Shown one piece after another: positions 7,507-18,573 of a stretch of DNA of 64,000 bases (the stretch's first letter is position 1; every line of letters begins with the position of its first letter). The stretch lies in contig NZ_JAVIWJ010000001.1 of assembly GCF_034314105.1 (NCBI RefSeq), positions 1,179,501 through 1,243,500 on the forward strand, read 5' to 3'. A program made the position numbers and the translations under genes. This stretch comes from Pseudomonas sp. AB6 (GTDB lineage Bacteria; Pseudomonadota; Gammaproteobacteria; Pseudomonadales; Pseudomonadaceae). The notes under the pieces were generated by a model. That model did no database searches. It saw only the letters and a list, made by a program, of their open reading frames with translations, and had not been told where the DNA came from.

Positions 7507-10338
7507 ATGCAAGAAAGCGTGATGCAGCGCATGTGGAACAGTGCCCACCTTTCCGGTGGTAACGCTGCCTATGTGGAAGAGCTCTACGAGCTCTACCTGC
7601 ACGACCCTAACGCTGTGCCAGAAGAATGGCGCACCTACTTTCAGAAGTTGCCCGCTGACGGCAGCACTGCCACCGATGTATCGCACTCGACGATTCGCGA
7701 TCACTTCGTGTTGCTGGCTAAAAACCAGCGCCGCGCCCAACCGGTATCTGCCGGCAGCGTGAGCAGCGAACACGAGAAAAAGCAGGTTGAAGTGTTGCGG
7801 CTTATCCAGGCGTATCGGATGCGGGGCCATCAAGGCGCTCAGCTCGATCCGTTGGGTTTGTGGCAACGTCCAGCGCCCGCTGACCTGTCGATCAATCATT
7901 ACGGTTTGACCAACGCTGATCTTGATACCACTTTCCGCGCCGGTGATTTGTACATCGGCAAAGAGGAGGCGAGCCTACGCGAAATTCTCGATGCCTTGCA
8001 GCAGACATATTGCCGCACCATCGGTTCCGAGTTTACGCACATCGTCGATTCCGAGCAGCGTAACTGGTTCATGCAGCGCCTCGAAAGCGTGCGCGGACGT
8101 CCGGTGTTTTCCGCTGACATCCAAAGCCACCTGCTTGAGCGCGTAACGGCAGCCGAAGGCCTGGAAAAATACCTGGGCACTAAGTACCCGGGCACCAAGC
8201 GATTCGGTCTGGAAGGCGGCGAAAGCCTGATTCCAATGCTCGATGAATTGATCCAGCGTTCGGGTTCATATGGCACCAAGGAAATCGTGATCGGCATGGC
8301 CCACCGTGGTCGCCTGAACGTCCTGGTCAACACCTTTGGCAAGAACCCACGCGACTTGTTCGACGAGTTCGAGGGCAAAAAGAAGGTTGAACTCGGTTCC
8401 GGTGACGTCAAGTACCACCAGGGGTTTTCGTCCAACGTGATGACCGCGGGCGGCGAAGTTCACCTTGCGATGGCGTTCAACCCATCTCACCTGGAGATCG
8501 TTTCTCCGGTGGTAGAAGGGTCGGTTCGTGCTCGTCAGGATCGTCGTAACGATCCGACCGGTGACAAGGTTCTGCCTATATCCATCCACGGTGACGCTGC
8601 GTTTGCAGGTCAAGGCGTGGTCTTGGAAACCTTCCAGATGTCGCAGACTCGCGGCTTCAAGACGGGCGGCACAATCCACATCGTCATCAACAACCAGGTT
8701 GGTTTCACCATCAGCAACCCGGAAGACGCGCGCTCCACGGAGTATGCGACCGACGTTGCCAAGATGATCCAGGCACCGATTCTCCATGTAAATGGCGATG
8801 ATCCTGAAGCTGTCGTGTTCGTGACACAGTTGGCCATCGATTACCGCATGCAGTTCAAGCGTGACATTGTGATTGATCTTGTCTGCTATCGCCGTCGCGG
8901 TCACAACGAAGCGGACGAGCCAAGTGGCACTCAGCCGTTGATGTACCAGCAGATCGCCAAACAGCGGACTACGCGTGAGCTGTACGCCGAAAGCCTGACC
9001 AAGGCCGGTGTCGTCGATGACGCCCGTGTACAAGCAAAAATCGACGACTATCGCAACGCGCTGGACGCCGGTCTGCACGTGGTGAAAAGCCTGGTCAAAG
9101 AGCCGAATAAAGAGTTGTTCGTCGATTGGCGTCCGTATTTGGGTCATGCCTGGACCGCTCGTCACGACACCCGTTTCGACTTGAAGACCTTGCAAGAACT
9201 GTCTGCAAAAATGATGGAGCTGCCAGAAGGCTTCGTGGTTCAGCGTCAGGTATCGAAGATCTACGAAGACCGTCAGAAGATGCAGGCCGGTGGCTTGCCG
9301 ATCAACTGGGGTTACGCTGAAACCATGGCGTACGCGACTTTGGCATTCGAAGGTCACCCCGTTCGAATCACTGGGCAGGACGTAGGTCGCGGTACTTTCT
9401 CGCACCGCCACGCAGCGCTGCATAACCAGAAAGACGGTGCTACTTACATCCCATTGCAGAATCTGTACAAAGGTCAGCCGCGTTTCGACCTGTACGATTC
9501 CTTGCTGTCGGAAGAAGCGGTATTGGCGTTTGAGTACGGTTACTCGACTACCGAGCCTAATGCGTTGGTCATCTGGGAAGCTCAGTTCGGTGATTTTGCC
9601 AACGGTGCTCAAGTAGTTATTGACCAGTTCATCACCAGCGGTGAGCACAAGTGGGGCCGTCTGTGCGGTCTGACCATGTTGCTGCCTCACGGTTATGAAG
9701 GCCAGGGTCCAGAGCACTCGTCTGCGCGTCTGGAGCGTTACCTGCAATTGTGTGCCGAGCACAACATTCAGGTTTGCGTACCAACCACGCCGGCTCAGAT
9801 CTACCACCTGTTGCGTCGTCAAGTCATCCGTCCGCTGCGCAAGCCGCTGATCGTGCTGACGCCGAAGTCGCTGCTGCGCCATAAGTTGGCGGTTTCGACG
9901 CTGGAAGATCTGGCCGAAGGCTCGTTCCAGACCGTTATTCCAGAAGTGGATGCGCAGGACCCGGCCAATGTAGGTCGCGTCGTACTGTGTAGCGGCAAGG
10001 TTTACTACGACCTGCTGGAAAAACGCCGTGCCGAAGGTCGTGATGACATCGCCATCGTACGTCTTGAGCAGCTGTACCCGTTCCCGGAAGACGACTTGAT
10101 CGAAGTCCTGGGTCCGTACAAAAACCTTAAGCACATCGTCTGGTGTCAGGAAGAGCCGATGAACCAGGGCGCCTGGTACGGCAGCCAGCATCACATGCGT
10201 CGCATCATCAGTGGTCACAACAAGGCATTGGTCCTTGAGTACGCTGGTCGTGACGCCTCTGCGGCTCCGGCTTGTGGTTATGCCTCGATGCATGCCGAAC
10301 AGCAGGCAAAACTGCTCAAAGATGCATTCACCGTTTAA
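7507..10338 (+). CDS. sucA: 2-oxoglutarate dehydrogenase E1 component
   Basis: A 943-residue thiamine-diphosphate enzyme that decarboxylates 2-oxoglutarate and passes the succinyl group to the lipoyl domain of SucB. Features: N-terminal MWNSAHLSGGNAAYVEELY for E2 binding; EGGESLIPMLDE and GMAHRGRLNVL; the ThDP/Mg region from HGDAAFAGQG to VINNQVGF; the transketolase-type pyrimidine domain (GQDVGRGTFSHRHA); and a C-terminal domain ending LLKDAFTV. Length is typical (about 940). GAGGGTGA lies 8-15 bases before ATG 7507. A long antisense open frame under it is a composition artefact. Confidence 0.98.
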   Translation: MQESVMQRMWNSAHLSGGNAAYVEELYELYLHDPNAVPEEWRTYFQKLPADGSTATDVSHSTIRDHFVLLAKNQRRAQPVSAGSVSSEHEKKQVEVLRLIQAYRMRGHQGAQLDPLGLWQRPAPADLSINHYGLTNADLDTTFRAGDLYIGKEEASLREILDALQQTYCRTIGSEFTHIVDSEQRNWFMQRLESVRGRPVFSADIQSHLLERVTAAEGLEKYLGTKYPGTKRFGLEGGESLIPMLDELIQRSGSYGTKEIVIGMAHRGRLNVLVNTFGKNPRDLFDEFEGKKKVELGSGDVKYHQGFSSNVMTAGGEVHLAMAFNPSHLEIVSPVVEGSVRARQDRRNDPTGDKVLPISIHGDAAFAGQGVVLETFQMSQTRGFKTGGTIHIVINNQVGFTISNPEDARSTEYATDVAKMIQAPILHVNGDDPEAVVFVTQLAIDYRMQFKRDIVIDLVCYRRRGHNEADEPSGTQPLMYQQIAKQRTTRELYAESLTKAGVVDDARVQAKIDDYRNALDAGLHVVKSLVKEPNKELFVDWRPYLGHAWTARHDTRFDLKTLQELSAKMMELPEGFVVQRQVSKIYEDRQKMQAGGLPINWGYAETMAYATLAFEGHPVRITGQDVGRGTFSHRHAALHNQKDGATYIPLQNLYKGQPRFDLYDSLLSEEAVLAFEYGYSTTEPNALVIWEAQFGDFANGAQVVIDQFITSGEHKWGRLCGLTMLLPHGYEGQGPEHSSARLERYLQLCAEHNIQVCVPTTPAQIYHLLRRQVIRPLRKPLIVLTPKSLLRHKLAVSTLEDLAEGSFQTVIPEVDAQDPANVGRVVLCSGKVYYDLLEKRRAEGRDDIAIVRLEQLYPFPEDDLIEVLGPYKNLKHIVWCQEEPMNQGAWYGSQHHMRRIISGHNKALVLEYAGRDASAAPACGYASMHAEQQAKLLKDAFTV

Positions 10339-10380
10339 CGCCTTCGTGCATCAGAAACCGAATTTAAGGAACCACAGATA

Positions 10381-11607
10381 ATGGCTATCGAAATCAAAGC
10401 CCCCACTTTCCCGGAATCGGTTGCCGACGGTACCGTTGCTACCTGGCATAAAAAGCCTGGGGACGCCGTCAAGCGTGACGATCTGGTCGTCGACATCGAA
10501 ACCGACAAGGTGGTGCTTGAAGTTCTGGCTACCGCTGACGGCGTCATGGGCTCAATCGTTAAAAACGAAGGCGACACCGTTCTGTCCGATGAACTACTAG
10601 GTACATTGGAAGCTGTTGGCGCTGCTGTTGCGTCGGCGCCTGCTGCTGCCACTCCGACCCAGGCTGCTTCTGCTCCTGCAACAGCACCTGGCGCTGGTGA
10701 CGAAGATGCAATCGCAGCACCGGCCGCGCGCAAGCTGGCTGAAGAAAATGGCATCAATCTGGCCAGCGTCAAAGGTACCGGTAAAGACGGTCGCGTTACA
10801 AAGGAAGACGTCGTTGCTGCTGTAGACGCTAAGAAATCCGCGCCAGCCGCTGCTCCTGCACCAGTTAAAGCGGCTGCGGCCGCGCCTGTTTTCGCGGCTG
10901 GTGATCGCGTTGAAAAACGTGTTCCGATGACGCGTCTGCGTGCCAAGGTTGCAGAGCGCCTAGTTGAAGCTCAGTCGAACATGGCAATGCTGACCACGTT
11001 TAACGAAGTCAACATGAAGCCGATCATGGAGCTACGTTCGAAGTACAAGGATCTATTCGAGAAGTCGCATAACGGTGTACGTCTTGGCTTCATGTCGTTC
11101 TTCGTAAAAGCGGCCACCGAGGCGCTGAAACGCTATCCGGCGGTCAATGCTTCCATTGACGGTACCGATATCGTCTACCACGGCTATTCAGACGTCGGCG
11201 TTGCCGTGTCGAGTGATCGCGGTTTGGTGGTTCCGGTTCTGCGTAACGCTGAGCTGATGAGCCTGGCTGAAATCGAAGGCGGCATTGCTGCTTTCGGCAA
11301 AAAAGCCAAAGACGGCAAGCTGACCATGGATGACATGACCGGCGGTTCCTTCACCATCTCCAACGGTGGTACCTTCGGTTCGCTGTTGTCGACGCCAATC
11401 GTCAATCCGCCACAAGCGGCTATCCTGGGCATGCACAAAATCCAGGAACGTCCAATGGCGGTCAAAGGTGAAGTCGTGATACTGCCAATGATGTATCTGG
11501 CACTTTCGTACGATCACCGCTTGATCGATGGCAAAGAAGCAGTGACCTTCCTGGTTACCATCAAGGACTTGCTGGAAGACCCGGCACGTCTGTTGTTGGA
11601 TATCTGA
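10381..11607 (+). CDS. sucB: Dihydrolipoyllysine succinyltransferase (E2 of OGDH)
   Basis: A 408-residue core of the 2-oxoglutarate dehydrogenase complex. Order: lipoyl domain (1-78) with the lipoylated lysine in [11 protein letters not shown]; an Ala/Pro linker; the E1/E3-binding domain ([20 protein letters not shown], then [11 protein letters not shown]); a second Ala/Pro linker; and the catalytic acetyltransferase-fold domain with [13 protein letters not shown], containing the catalytic His and Asp. It has a single lipoyl domain, as usual for SucB. AAGGAA lies upstream of ATG 10381; the gap to sucA is 42 bases. Confidence 0.98.
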   Translation: MAIEIKAPTFPESVADGTVATWHKKPGDAVKRDDLVVDIETDKVVLEVLATADGVMGSIVKNEGDTVLSDELLGTLEAVGAAVASAPAAATPTQAASAPATAPGAGDEDAIAAPAARKLAEENGINLASVKGTGKDGRVTKEDVVAAVDAKKSAPAAAPAPVKAAAAAPVFAAGDRVEKRVPMTRLRAKVAERLVEAQSNMAMLTTFNEVNMKPIMELRSKYKDLFEKSHNGVRLGFMSFFVKAATEALKRYPAVNASIDGTDIVYHGYSDVGVAVSSDRGLVVPVLRNAELMSLAEIEGGIAAFGKKAKDGKLTMDDMTGGSFTISNGGTFGSLLSTPIVNPPQAAILGMHKIQERPMAVKGEVVILPMMYLALSYDHRLIDGKEAVTFLVTIKDLLEDPARLLLDI

Positions 11608-11628
11608 CGGGGTAGCTAAAGCGGTTAG

Positions 11629-11657
11629 CGTCAAGCGGCTAGTAAAAGAGCTTGACG
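11629..11657 (+). repeat. Perfect 8-bp inverted repeat between sucB and lpdG
   Basis: CGTCAAGC (11629-11636) and GCTTGACG (11650-11657) form a stem with a 13-base loop and no T-tract. It may stabilise or process the operon mRNA. Confidence 0.4.
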
Positions 11658-11713
11658 ATAGTGCGTTAGCTGACGGAAATATTTAAATGAACAGGCTGCA
11701 TGCTTGTCTGTAA

Positions 11714-13213
<1,500 letters not shown>

Positions 13214-13220
13214 AACGAAA

Positions 13221-13243
13221 CCACGGCGGGCCGCCCGTCGTGG
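13221..13243 (+). repeat. Strong GC hairpin downstream of lpdG
   Basis: CCACGGCGGG and CCCGTCGTGG pair around a CCG loop; no T-tract follows. It lies in the 212-base lpdG-sucC gap, which also has a 6-bp stem at 13344-13365 (CACCTG/CAGGTG). No gene is seen in the gap; it may hold a sucC promoter or an mRNA processing site. Confidence 0.5.
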
Positions 13244-13425
13244 GTCTTGCGAGCAAGATTCACCGCGGAATGTCCGCCGGACCAGACCTCCGAGGCGAAT
13301 TCAGGAACGTACAGAACTCTCACGTTCGGCACATTCCTGAGGTCACCTGGAGTCAGTCACAGGTGGTGCGTCACTTTTATAAGTGCAGCACCGAATGCGC
13401 AGTACTAACGAAGACGGTAATAAGC

Positions 13426-14592
13426 ATGAATCTCCACGAGTATCAGGGTAAGCAGCTGTTCGCTGAATACGGCCTGCCAGTATCAAAAGGCTACGCAGTA
13501 GACACCCCGGAAGCTGCAGCAGAAGCTTGCGATAAAATTGGCGGTACCGAATGGGTCGTCAAAGCCCAGGTTCACGCCGGTGGTCGCGGTAAAGCGGGCG
13601 GCGTAAAGCTGGTTCGCAGCAAAGAAGACGCCGCAGCTTTCGCTCAACAGTGGTTGGGCAAGCGTCTTGTGACTTACCAAACCGATGCCAATGGTCAGCC
13701 AGTCACCAAGATCCTGGTTGAATCCTGCACCGACATCGCTAAAGAGCTGTACCTCGGCGCTGTAGTGGATCGTTCGAGCCGTCGTATTGTGTTCATGGCT
13801 TCCACCGAAGGTGGCGTGGACATCGAGAAAATCGCTCACGACACGCCTGAGAAAATTCTCAAAGCCACGATCGATCCATTGGTTGGCGCTCAGCCATTCC
13901 AGGGTCGCGAATTGGCTTTCCAGTTGGGTCTGGAAGGCAAGCAAGTCACTCAGTTCGCGAAGATCTTCGTTGGCCTTGCAAAACTGTTCAAGGATCACGA
14001 TCTGGCTTTGCTGGAAGTGAACCCGTTGGTCATCAAAGCTGACGGCGATCTGCACTGCCTTGATGCCAAGCTGAACATCGACGCTAACGCAATGTACCGT
14101 CAGCCTAAGCTGAAAACTTTCCACGATCCGTCGCAAGATGATCCGCGCGAAGCGCACGCCGCCAAGTTCGAACTGAACTACGTAGCGCTGGAAGGCAACA
14201 TCGGTTGCATGGTCAACGGTGCTGGCTTGGCCATGGGTACCATGGACATCGTCAATCTGCATGGCGGCAAACCAGCCAACTTCCTCGACGTGGGCGGCGG
14301 TGCTACCAAAGAACGCGTTACTGAAGCATTCAAAATCATTCTGTCCGACACTAACGTCGCTGCAGTATTGGTTAACATCTTCGGCGGCATTGTTCGTTGC
14401 GACATGATTGCTGAAGGCATCATCGGTGCAGTGAAAGAAGTTGGCGTGAAAATCCCGGTTGTTGTTCGCCTTGAAGGTAACAACGCTGAACTGGGCGCTA
14501 AAGTACTGGCAGAAAGCGGCTTGAACATCATCGCTGCTACCAGCCTGACCGACGCTGCTCAACAAGTTGTCAAAGCTGCGGAGGGCAAATAA
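13426..14592 (+). CDS. sucC: Succinyl-CoA synthetase beta subunit (ADP-forming)
   Basis: The 388-residue beta subunit gives nucleotide and succinate binding in the step succinyl-CoA + ADP + Pi to succinate + ATP. It starts [20 protein letters not shown] and has the ATP-grasp segments [19 protein letters not shown] and [20 protein letters not shown], then the CoA-ligase-type domain with [13 protein letters not shown] and [14 protein letters not shown]. Length equals the E. coli protein. An upstream in-frame extension to 13240 is rejected because family members begin at MNLHEYQ. The stop TAA overlaps the sucD start by one base. Confidence 0.98.
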   Translation: MNLHEYQGKQLFAEYGLPVSKGYAVDTPEAAAEACDKIGGTEWVVKAQVHAGGRGKAGGVKLVRSKEDAAAFAQQWLGKRLVTYQTDANGQPVTKILVESCTDIAKELYLGAVVDRSSRRIVFMASTEGGVDIEKIAHDTPEKILKATIDPLVGAQPFQGRELAFQLGLEGKQVTQFAKIFVGLAKLFKDHDLALLEVNPLVIKADGDLHCLDAKLNIDANAMYRQPKLKTFHDPSQDDPREAHAAKFELNYVALEGNIGCMVNGAGLAMGTMDIVNLHGGKPANFLDVGGGATKERVTEAFKIILSDTNVAAVLVNIFGGIVRCDMIAEGIIGAVKEVGVKIPVVVRLEGNNAELGAKVLAESGLNIIAATSLTDAAQQVVKAAEGK

Positions 14593-15473
14593 TGAGCGTC
14601 CTGATCAATAAAGACACCAAAGTTATCTGCCAGGGTATTACCGGTTCGCAAGGTAGCTTCCACACCCAGCAAGCGATCGAATACGGCACCAAGATGGTGG
14701 GTGGCGTAACTCCGGGCAAAGGCGGCACCGAGCACTTGGGTCTGCCAGTGTTCAACACCGTGAAAGAAGCTGTAGAGCAAACTGGCGCTACCGCCAGCGT
14801 TATCTACGTTCCAGCTCCTTTCTGCAAGGACTCGATCCTTGAAGCGGCGTTCGGCGGCATCAAGCTGATCGTGTGCATCACCGAAGGCATTCCTACACTG
14901 GACATGCTGGATGCCAAGGTCAAGTGTGACGAACTGGGCGTGATTCTGATTGGGCCTAACTGCCCAGGCGTGATCACTCCGGGCGAATGCAAGATCGGTA
15001 TCATGCCTGGTCACATCCACTTGCCAGGCAAGGTCGGTATCGTGTCGCGTTCCGGCACCCTGACTTACGAAGCAGTCAAGCAGACGACTGACGCCGGTTT
15101 CGGTCAGTCGACCTGTGTAGGTATCGGCGGTGACCCGATCCCAGGCTCGAACTTCATCGACATCCTGAAACTGTTCCAGGAAGACCCTAAGACTGAAGCG
15201 ATCGTTATGATCGGTGAGATCGGCGGTTCGGCTGAAGAAGAAGCGGCTGCCTATATCAAGGCGCACGTGACAAAGCCGGTTGTTTCCTACATCGCTGGTG
15301 TGACTGCCCCTGCGGGCAAGCGCATGGGCCATGCTGGCGCAATCATCTCCGGCGGCAAAGGTACTGCAGACGAGAAATTCGCTGCACTGGAAGACGCTGG
15401 CGTGAAAACCGTGCGTTCTCTGGCAGATATCGGCAAGGCCTTGGCTGAGCTGACTGGTTGGGCTGTGAAGTAA
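14592..15473 (+). CDS. sucD: Succinyl-CoA synthetase alpha subunit
   Basis: The 293-residue alpha subunit binds CoA (Rossmann-type [19 protein letters not shown]) and carries the phosphohistidine in [17 protein letters not shown], the covalent intermediate of the reaction. The segment [20 protein letters not shown] is also typical. Start ATG 14592 overlaps the sucC stop (TAATG), so the subunits are translationally coupled, as suits a 1:1 complex. Last gene of the sdh-suc run. Confidence 0.98.
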   Translation: MSVLINKDTKVICQGITGSQGSFHTQQAIEYGTKMVGGVTPGKGGTEHLGLPVFNTVKEAVEQTGATASVIYVPAPFCKDSILEAAFGGIKLIVCITEGIPTLDMLDAKVKCDELGVILIGPNCPGVITPGECKIGIMPGHIHLPGKVGIVSRSGTLTYEAVKQTTDAGFGQSTCVGIGGDPIPGSNFIDILKLFQEDPKTEAIVMIGEIGGSAEEEAAAYIKAHVTKPVVSYIAGVTAPAGKRMGHAGAIISGGKGTADEKFAALEDAGVKTVRSLADIGKALAELTGWAVK

Positions 15474-15500
15474 GCTTTTGCTTACCTGACGCAACAACCA

Positions 15501-15540
15501 ACAAAGGCCACCTTCGGGTGGCCTTTGTGCGTCTGGGTTT
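15501..15540 (+). terminator. Terminator of the sdh-suc operon
   Basis: ACAAAGGCCACC, loop TTCG, GGTGGCCTTTGT: a perfect 12-bp stem. A short T-run (GGGTTTT) comes about 8 bases later. Confidence 0.8.
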
Positions 15541-15718
15541 TAACCCCACAGACTGCCGGTCCTCTGTAAGGTTTAACGTGTTGGCGATAATCGCAGAAAC
15601 ACCGCGCCTAATTTCAGTGTGTCTGCTTTTCCTTCATTCAATTAATTTTTGCGGAATATCCAAAATACGACACTATCTGTCGTTAATGGGACTTTACGCA
15701 CCTTAATAGTGCGCTTAG

Positions 15719-15738
15719 TAGCCTAATTCGTTAGGCTA
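15719..15738 (+). repeat. UUCG-loop hairpin before brnQ; half of a brnQ-flanking inverted repeat
   Basis: TAGCCTAA-TTCG-TTAGGCTA is a perfect 8-bp stem with a TTCG tetraloop, 47 bases before brnQ. Bases 15726-15740 recur as a perfect inverted copy at 17087-17101, spanning the brnQ stop codon. The rest of the 15541-15785 leader shows no gene. Confidence 0.6.
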
Positions 15739-15785
15739 GCCGCCGTTTTGCGTCGCCCCGATTCAGCAATGTGGTGTTCTCCGTA

Positions 15786-17096
15786 ATGAAAGTGTTGAAA
15801 GGTCAGGACATCCTGGCACTCGGCTTTATGACGTTCGCCCTGTTTGTCGGGGCCGGCAATATTATCTTCCCGCCTATGGTCGGACTTCAGGCCGGACCGC
15901 ACGTATGGCAGGCAGCGGTAGGTTTTTTGATCACGGCAGTAGGTCTTCCGGTTATTACCGTCGTTGCGCTGGCTAAAGTCGGCGGCGCTATGGATGCTTT
16001 GAGCAGCCCAATCGGTAAAGTTGCCGGCGGTATTCTCGCGGCAGTCTGCTATTTGGCTGTAGGCCCACTTTTTGCCACGCCGCGCACTGCCAGTGTGTCG
16101 TTCGAAGTCGGTTTTGCACCGCTGACCGGGGACGGTCCGTTGGCGTTGTTTCTGTACAGTCTGGTGTATTTCATCTTGGTGTTCTGGGTATCGCTGTATC
16201 CCGGTCGGCTGCTCGACACGGTGGGTCGTTTTCTGGCGCCGATGAAAATTTTTGCACTGGCAATGTTGGGTATTGCGGCCTTTGCTTTGCCGGCGGGAGA
16301 TGTGGGTATTGCAGAGCCCGCGTATGTGGTCGCCCCGTTTTCTCAGGGCTTCATCAACGGTTACCTGACCATGGACACCTTGGGCGCCCTGGTATTTGGC
16401 ATTGTCATCGTCAATGCCATTCGCTCGCGCGGGGTCACTTCGCCACAGTTGATCACTCGCTACGCCATTATTGCCGGTCTGATTGCCGGGGTAGGGCTGG
16501 CACTGGTCTACATAAGCTTGTTTCGTCTGGGCTCCGGCAGTCACGTCATTGCTGCGGGGGCGGGCAATGGCGCGGTGGTGCTTCACGCCTACGTGCAACA
16601 CACCTTTGGCTCATTGGGCAGCGGCTTCCTTGCGGTGCTGATTTCACTGGCGTGTTTGGTCACCGCAGTCGGTCTGACCTGCGCATGTGCCGAATACTTC
16701 AGCGCAATATTACCGTTGTCTTATAAAAACCTCGTGCTCATGCTGGCAGTATTTTCGTTGTTAGTATCAAACTTGGGCCTGACCAAGTTGATTCAGTTTT
16801 CAATTCCGGTACTGACTGCGATCTACCCGCCTTGCATCGTGCTTGTGGGGCTGAGCTTTTGTAAAAATTTCTGGTATTCGCAGCGTCTGATTGTGGCACC
16901 GGTGATGTTGGTGTCGCTTGTGTTTGGCATTATTGATGCCCTAAAAGGTGCCGGGCTTAGCGATGGACTACCTAGCCAATTGATCCATTTGCCGTTGAGT
17001 GACCAAGGGCTGGCATGGCTAGTGCCGACGATGATCACATTGATAGGCGCAGTTGCGTTCGACCGTCTACTGGGAAAGCGCCCTGCGCTAGCCTAA
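15786..17096 (+). CDS. brnQ: Branched-chain amino acid carrier (LIVCS family)
   Basis: A 436-residue inner-membrane protein with about twelve hydrophobic helices that imports Leu, Ile and Val with Na+ or H+. It begins [30 protein letters not shown], the family signature for BrnQ carriers, with further [19 protein letters not shown] and [15 protein letters not shown] segments. ATG 15786 is preferred over GTG 15771 by this signature. It stands alone between two terminators. In this window it can be linked to leucine catabolism through the liu genes, but no shared regulator site was seen. Confidence 0.93.
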   Translation: MKVLKGQDILALGFMTFALFVGAGNIIFPPMVGLQAGPHVWQAAVGFLITAVGLPVITVVALAKVGGAMDALSSPIGKVAGGILAAVCYLAVGPLFATPRTASVSFEVGFAPLTGDGPLALFLYSLVYFILVFWVSLYPGRLLDTVGRFLAPMKIFALAMLGIAAFALPAGDVGIAEPAYVVAPFSQGFINGYLTMDTLGALVFGIVIVNAIRSRGVTSPQLITRYAIIAGLIAGVGLALVYISLFRLGSGSHVIAAGAGNGAVVLHAYVQHTFGSLGSGFLAVLISLACLVTAVGLTCACAEYFSAILPLSYKNLVLMLAVFSLLVSNLGLTKLIQFSIPVLTAIYPPCIVLVGLSFCKNFWYSQRLIVAPVMLVSLVFGIIDALKGAGLSDGLPSQLIHLPLSDQGLAWLVPTMITLIGAVAFDRLLGKRPALA

Positions 17097-17101
17097 CGAA
17101 T
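17087..17101. repeat. Second copy of the brnQ-flanking 15-bp inverted repeat
   Basis: GCTAGCCTAACGAAT is the exact reverse complement of 15726-15740. It contains the last codons and stop of brnQ and abuts the terminator. Confidence 0.6.
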
Positions 17102-17125
17102 AAAGCCCGCACATGGCGGGCTTTA
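17101..17125. terminator. Terminator between brnQ and the small lipoprotein
   Basis: TAAAGCCCGC-ACATG-GCGGGCTTTA: a perfect 10-bp stem with short A and T flanks, so it may serve both converging genes. Confidence 0.8.
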
Positions 17126-17145
17126 AGATGTTAAGAACGACTGAT

Positions 17146-17403
17146 TTATTTAGTGGTAGTGGGAGCCGGAGTTTGGGAGTTGGCTTCTTTAGCGCGCTCT
17201 TGGGCGGCTTCGGCATTTTTCTGAGCGGCCATTTGACTCTCTTTGGCGGCATCGTTGACTTTATCTTGGGCTTTGCTCATCGAATCTTGAGACTGCTGAG
17301 CGGCTTTATTGGCCTCTTGTTGTTTGTTCTCGCTGGATTTATCGCAAGCGGCCAAACCAAGGGTGGCAGAGAGCATCAGGACAACGAATAAAGATTTACG
17401 CAT
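17146..17403 (-). CDS. Small coiled-coil lipoprotein, unknown function
   Basis: An 85-residue protein: signal peptide MRKSLFVVLMLSATLGLAAC with lipobox LAAC, then an Ala/Lys/Gln/Glu-rich helix of about 55 residues with heptad-like spacing (AQDKVNDAAKESQMAAQ) and a Thr/Pro tail. It resembles Lpp-like or entericidin-like envelope lipoproteins in size and composition, without a specific signature. ATG 17403 is preferred over the 17427 extension because GGAG lies about ten bases upstream. It converges on brnQ. Confidence 0.75.
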   Translation of the reverse strand: MRKSLFVVLMLSATLGLAACDKSSENKQQEANKAAQQSQDSMSKAQDKVNDAAKESQMAAQKNAEAAQERAKEANSQTPAPTTTK

Positions 17404-17554
17404 GGGTTGTTTCTCCTTATTGAACATATCTACTGGCCTTTCGAGCGTGACTCAGTGAGTTAAGTTCAACATCCCTATAGATATCTATGAGTTGCTGTGT
17501 CAACCGCTTTGCGCTGCGGCTATGCTGGGCCTACCAAAAACAAGAGTTTAACTG

Positions 17555-18022
17555 ATGAGCGAAAATTCGATTTTCGACATTGCAGTGCAATTTGTTTCGG
17601 TGCTTAGGCATTGTCAGGTACTGGGAATGCGCGTCCATACCGCGAACGCCGACGGTATGACCCTAATCCTTCCCTACAGTGAACAAATCGTCGGAAACCC
17701 CGAAACGGGAGCCATTCACGGCGGTGCGTTAACGTCGCTGATGGACAGTACCTGCGCAATAGCCATCCTTTGCGTATTGCCCAAGTTTGAAGTCTGTCCA
17801 ACCCTCGACCTGCGCATCGACTACATGCATTCGGCGCAACCGCACAAAGACGTTTACGGATTCGCCCAGTGTTATCGAGTTACCAGTGATGTAATTTTCA
17901 CCCGTGGATTTGCCTATCAGGACGACCCCCAACGCCCCATTGCCCATGTAGTCGGAACCTTTATGCGCATGGGCAAAAGCGTCAATGGCGCCATCCAGTT
18001 AAGCGATCCACAGAGGGCTTAG
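17555..18022 (+). CDS. PaaI-type hotdog thioesterase (first of two)
   Basis: A 155-residue hotdog-fold protein. The PaaI-type motif NPETGAIHGGALTSLMDSTCA holds the HGG turn and the Asp near the active site; it is followed by LDLRIDYMHSA and a late FTRGFAYQDDP strand. Such enzymes hydrolyse acyl-CoA or aryl-CoA thioesters. The next gene is a paralogue four bases downstream, so the two probably form an operon and perhaps a heteromer. The substrate is not predictable from sequence. Start ATG 17555 has only a weak AAGAG upstream. Confidence 0.85.
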   Translation: MSENSIFDIAVQFVSVLRHCQVLGMRVHTANADGMTLILPYSEQIVGNPETGAIHGGALTSLMDSTCAIAILCVLPKFEVCPTLDLRIDYMHSAQPHKDVYGFAQCYRVTSDVIFTRGFAYQDDPQRPIAHVVGTFMRMGKSVNGAIQLSDPQRA

Positions 18023-18026
18023 CGCT

Positions 18027-18470
18027 ATGACCATCGATTTTAAGGCGCAAGTTCGTTTGGCTCATCAGCACAATAGCTATGAATCCTTATTCGAAATGAT
18101 TCCCTACGCCCGCCTGATCGGTATCGAATGTACCCGGCGGGGCGGCGTTTTGATTTTTCGTCTGCCCGCTAACGGCGACAACATTGGTAACCCGCTGTTG
18201 CCGGCCATTCACGGCGGTGTCATCGCGGGCTTCATGGAGCTTGCCGCGGCCATGCACTTACTGATCGCTACTGATTCGGGAGCGGTGCCGAAAATCATCG
18301 ATTTTTCGGTTGACTACCTTCGCGCCGGATATTTTCGCGATACTTACGCGCAATGTCAGGTTTGGCGTCAAGGGCGGCGGGTTGCAAACGTTGCTGTTAC
18401 TGCCTGGCAAACTCTTTCTACCGAACCGATTGCCACTGCGCGGGCTCATTTCAAAATTGAAGAATCGTAG
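18027..18470 (+). CDS. PaaI-type hotdog thioesterase (second of two)
   Basis: A 147-residue paralogue of the preceding gene with LLPAIHGGVIAGFMELAAA in place of the first motif: the usual Asp is replaced by Glu (FME against LMD), so the two may differ in activity. IIDFSVDYLRAG and VAVTAWQTLS complete the hotdog fold. AGAGGG at 18012-18017 serves the ATG at 18027. Identity between the two copies is low outside the motif, suggesting an old duplication. Function beyond thioesterase is not inferable. Confidence 0.85.
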   Translation: MTIDFKAQVRLAHQHNSYESLFEMIPYARLIGIECTRRGGVLIFRLPANGDNIGNPLLPAIHGGVIAGFMELAAAMHLLIATDSGAVPKIIDFSVDYLRAGYFRDTYAQCQVWRQGRRVANVAVTAWQTLSTEPIATARAHFKIEES

Positions 18471-18487
18471 ATCAAACAACTCAAGCT

Positions 18488-18515
18488 CTTGAAATCTGAT
18501 ACCCAGCCCCCACCT
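18488..18515 (+). promoter_or_regulatory. Sigma-32 heat-shock promoter of htpG
   Basis: CTTGAAA (18488-18494), 13-base spacer, CCCCACCT (18508-18515). This agrees with the RpoH consensus CTTGAAA / CCCCATnT except for one base. It lies about 60 bases before htpG. Confidence 0.8.
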
Positions 18516-18573
18516 TGATGACATCCCGCCGCTGTGTACGCGGCTTTTGCCATCTGATTGGAGTTTGATGACC

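Noticed and set aside
8266..10293. 675-residue antisense open frame under sucA
   Set aside because: It is the complement of a highly expressed, codon-biased gene in a GC-rich genome; no ribosome site and no recognisable domain.
13240..13425. N-terminal extension of sucC
   Set aside because: The family starts at [12 protein letters not shown]; the extension crosses a GC hairpin and has no ribosome site.
13483..14565. 360-residue antisense frame under sucC
   Set aside because: Mirror of a codon-biased gene, no independent signals.
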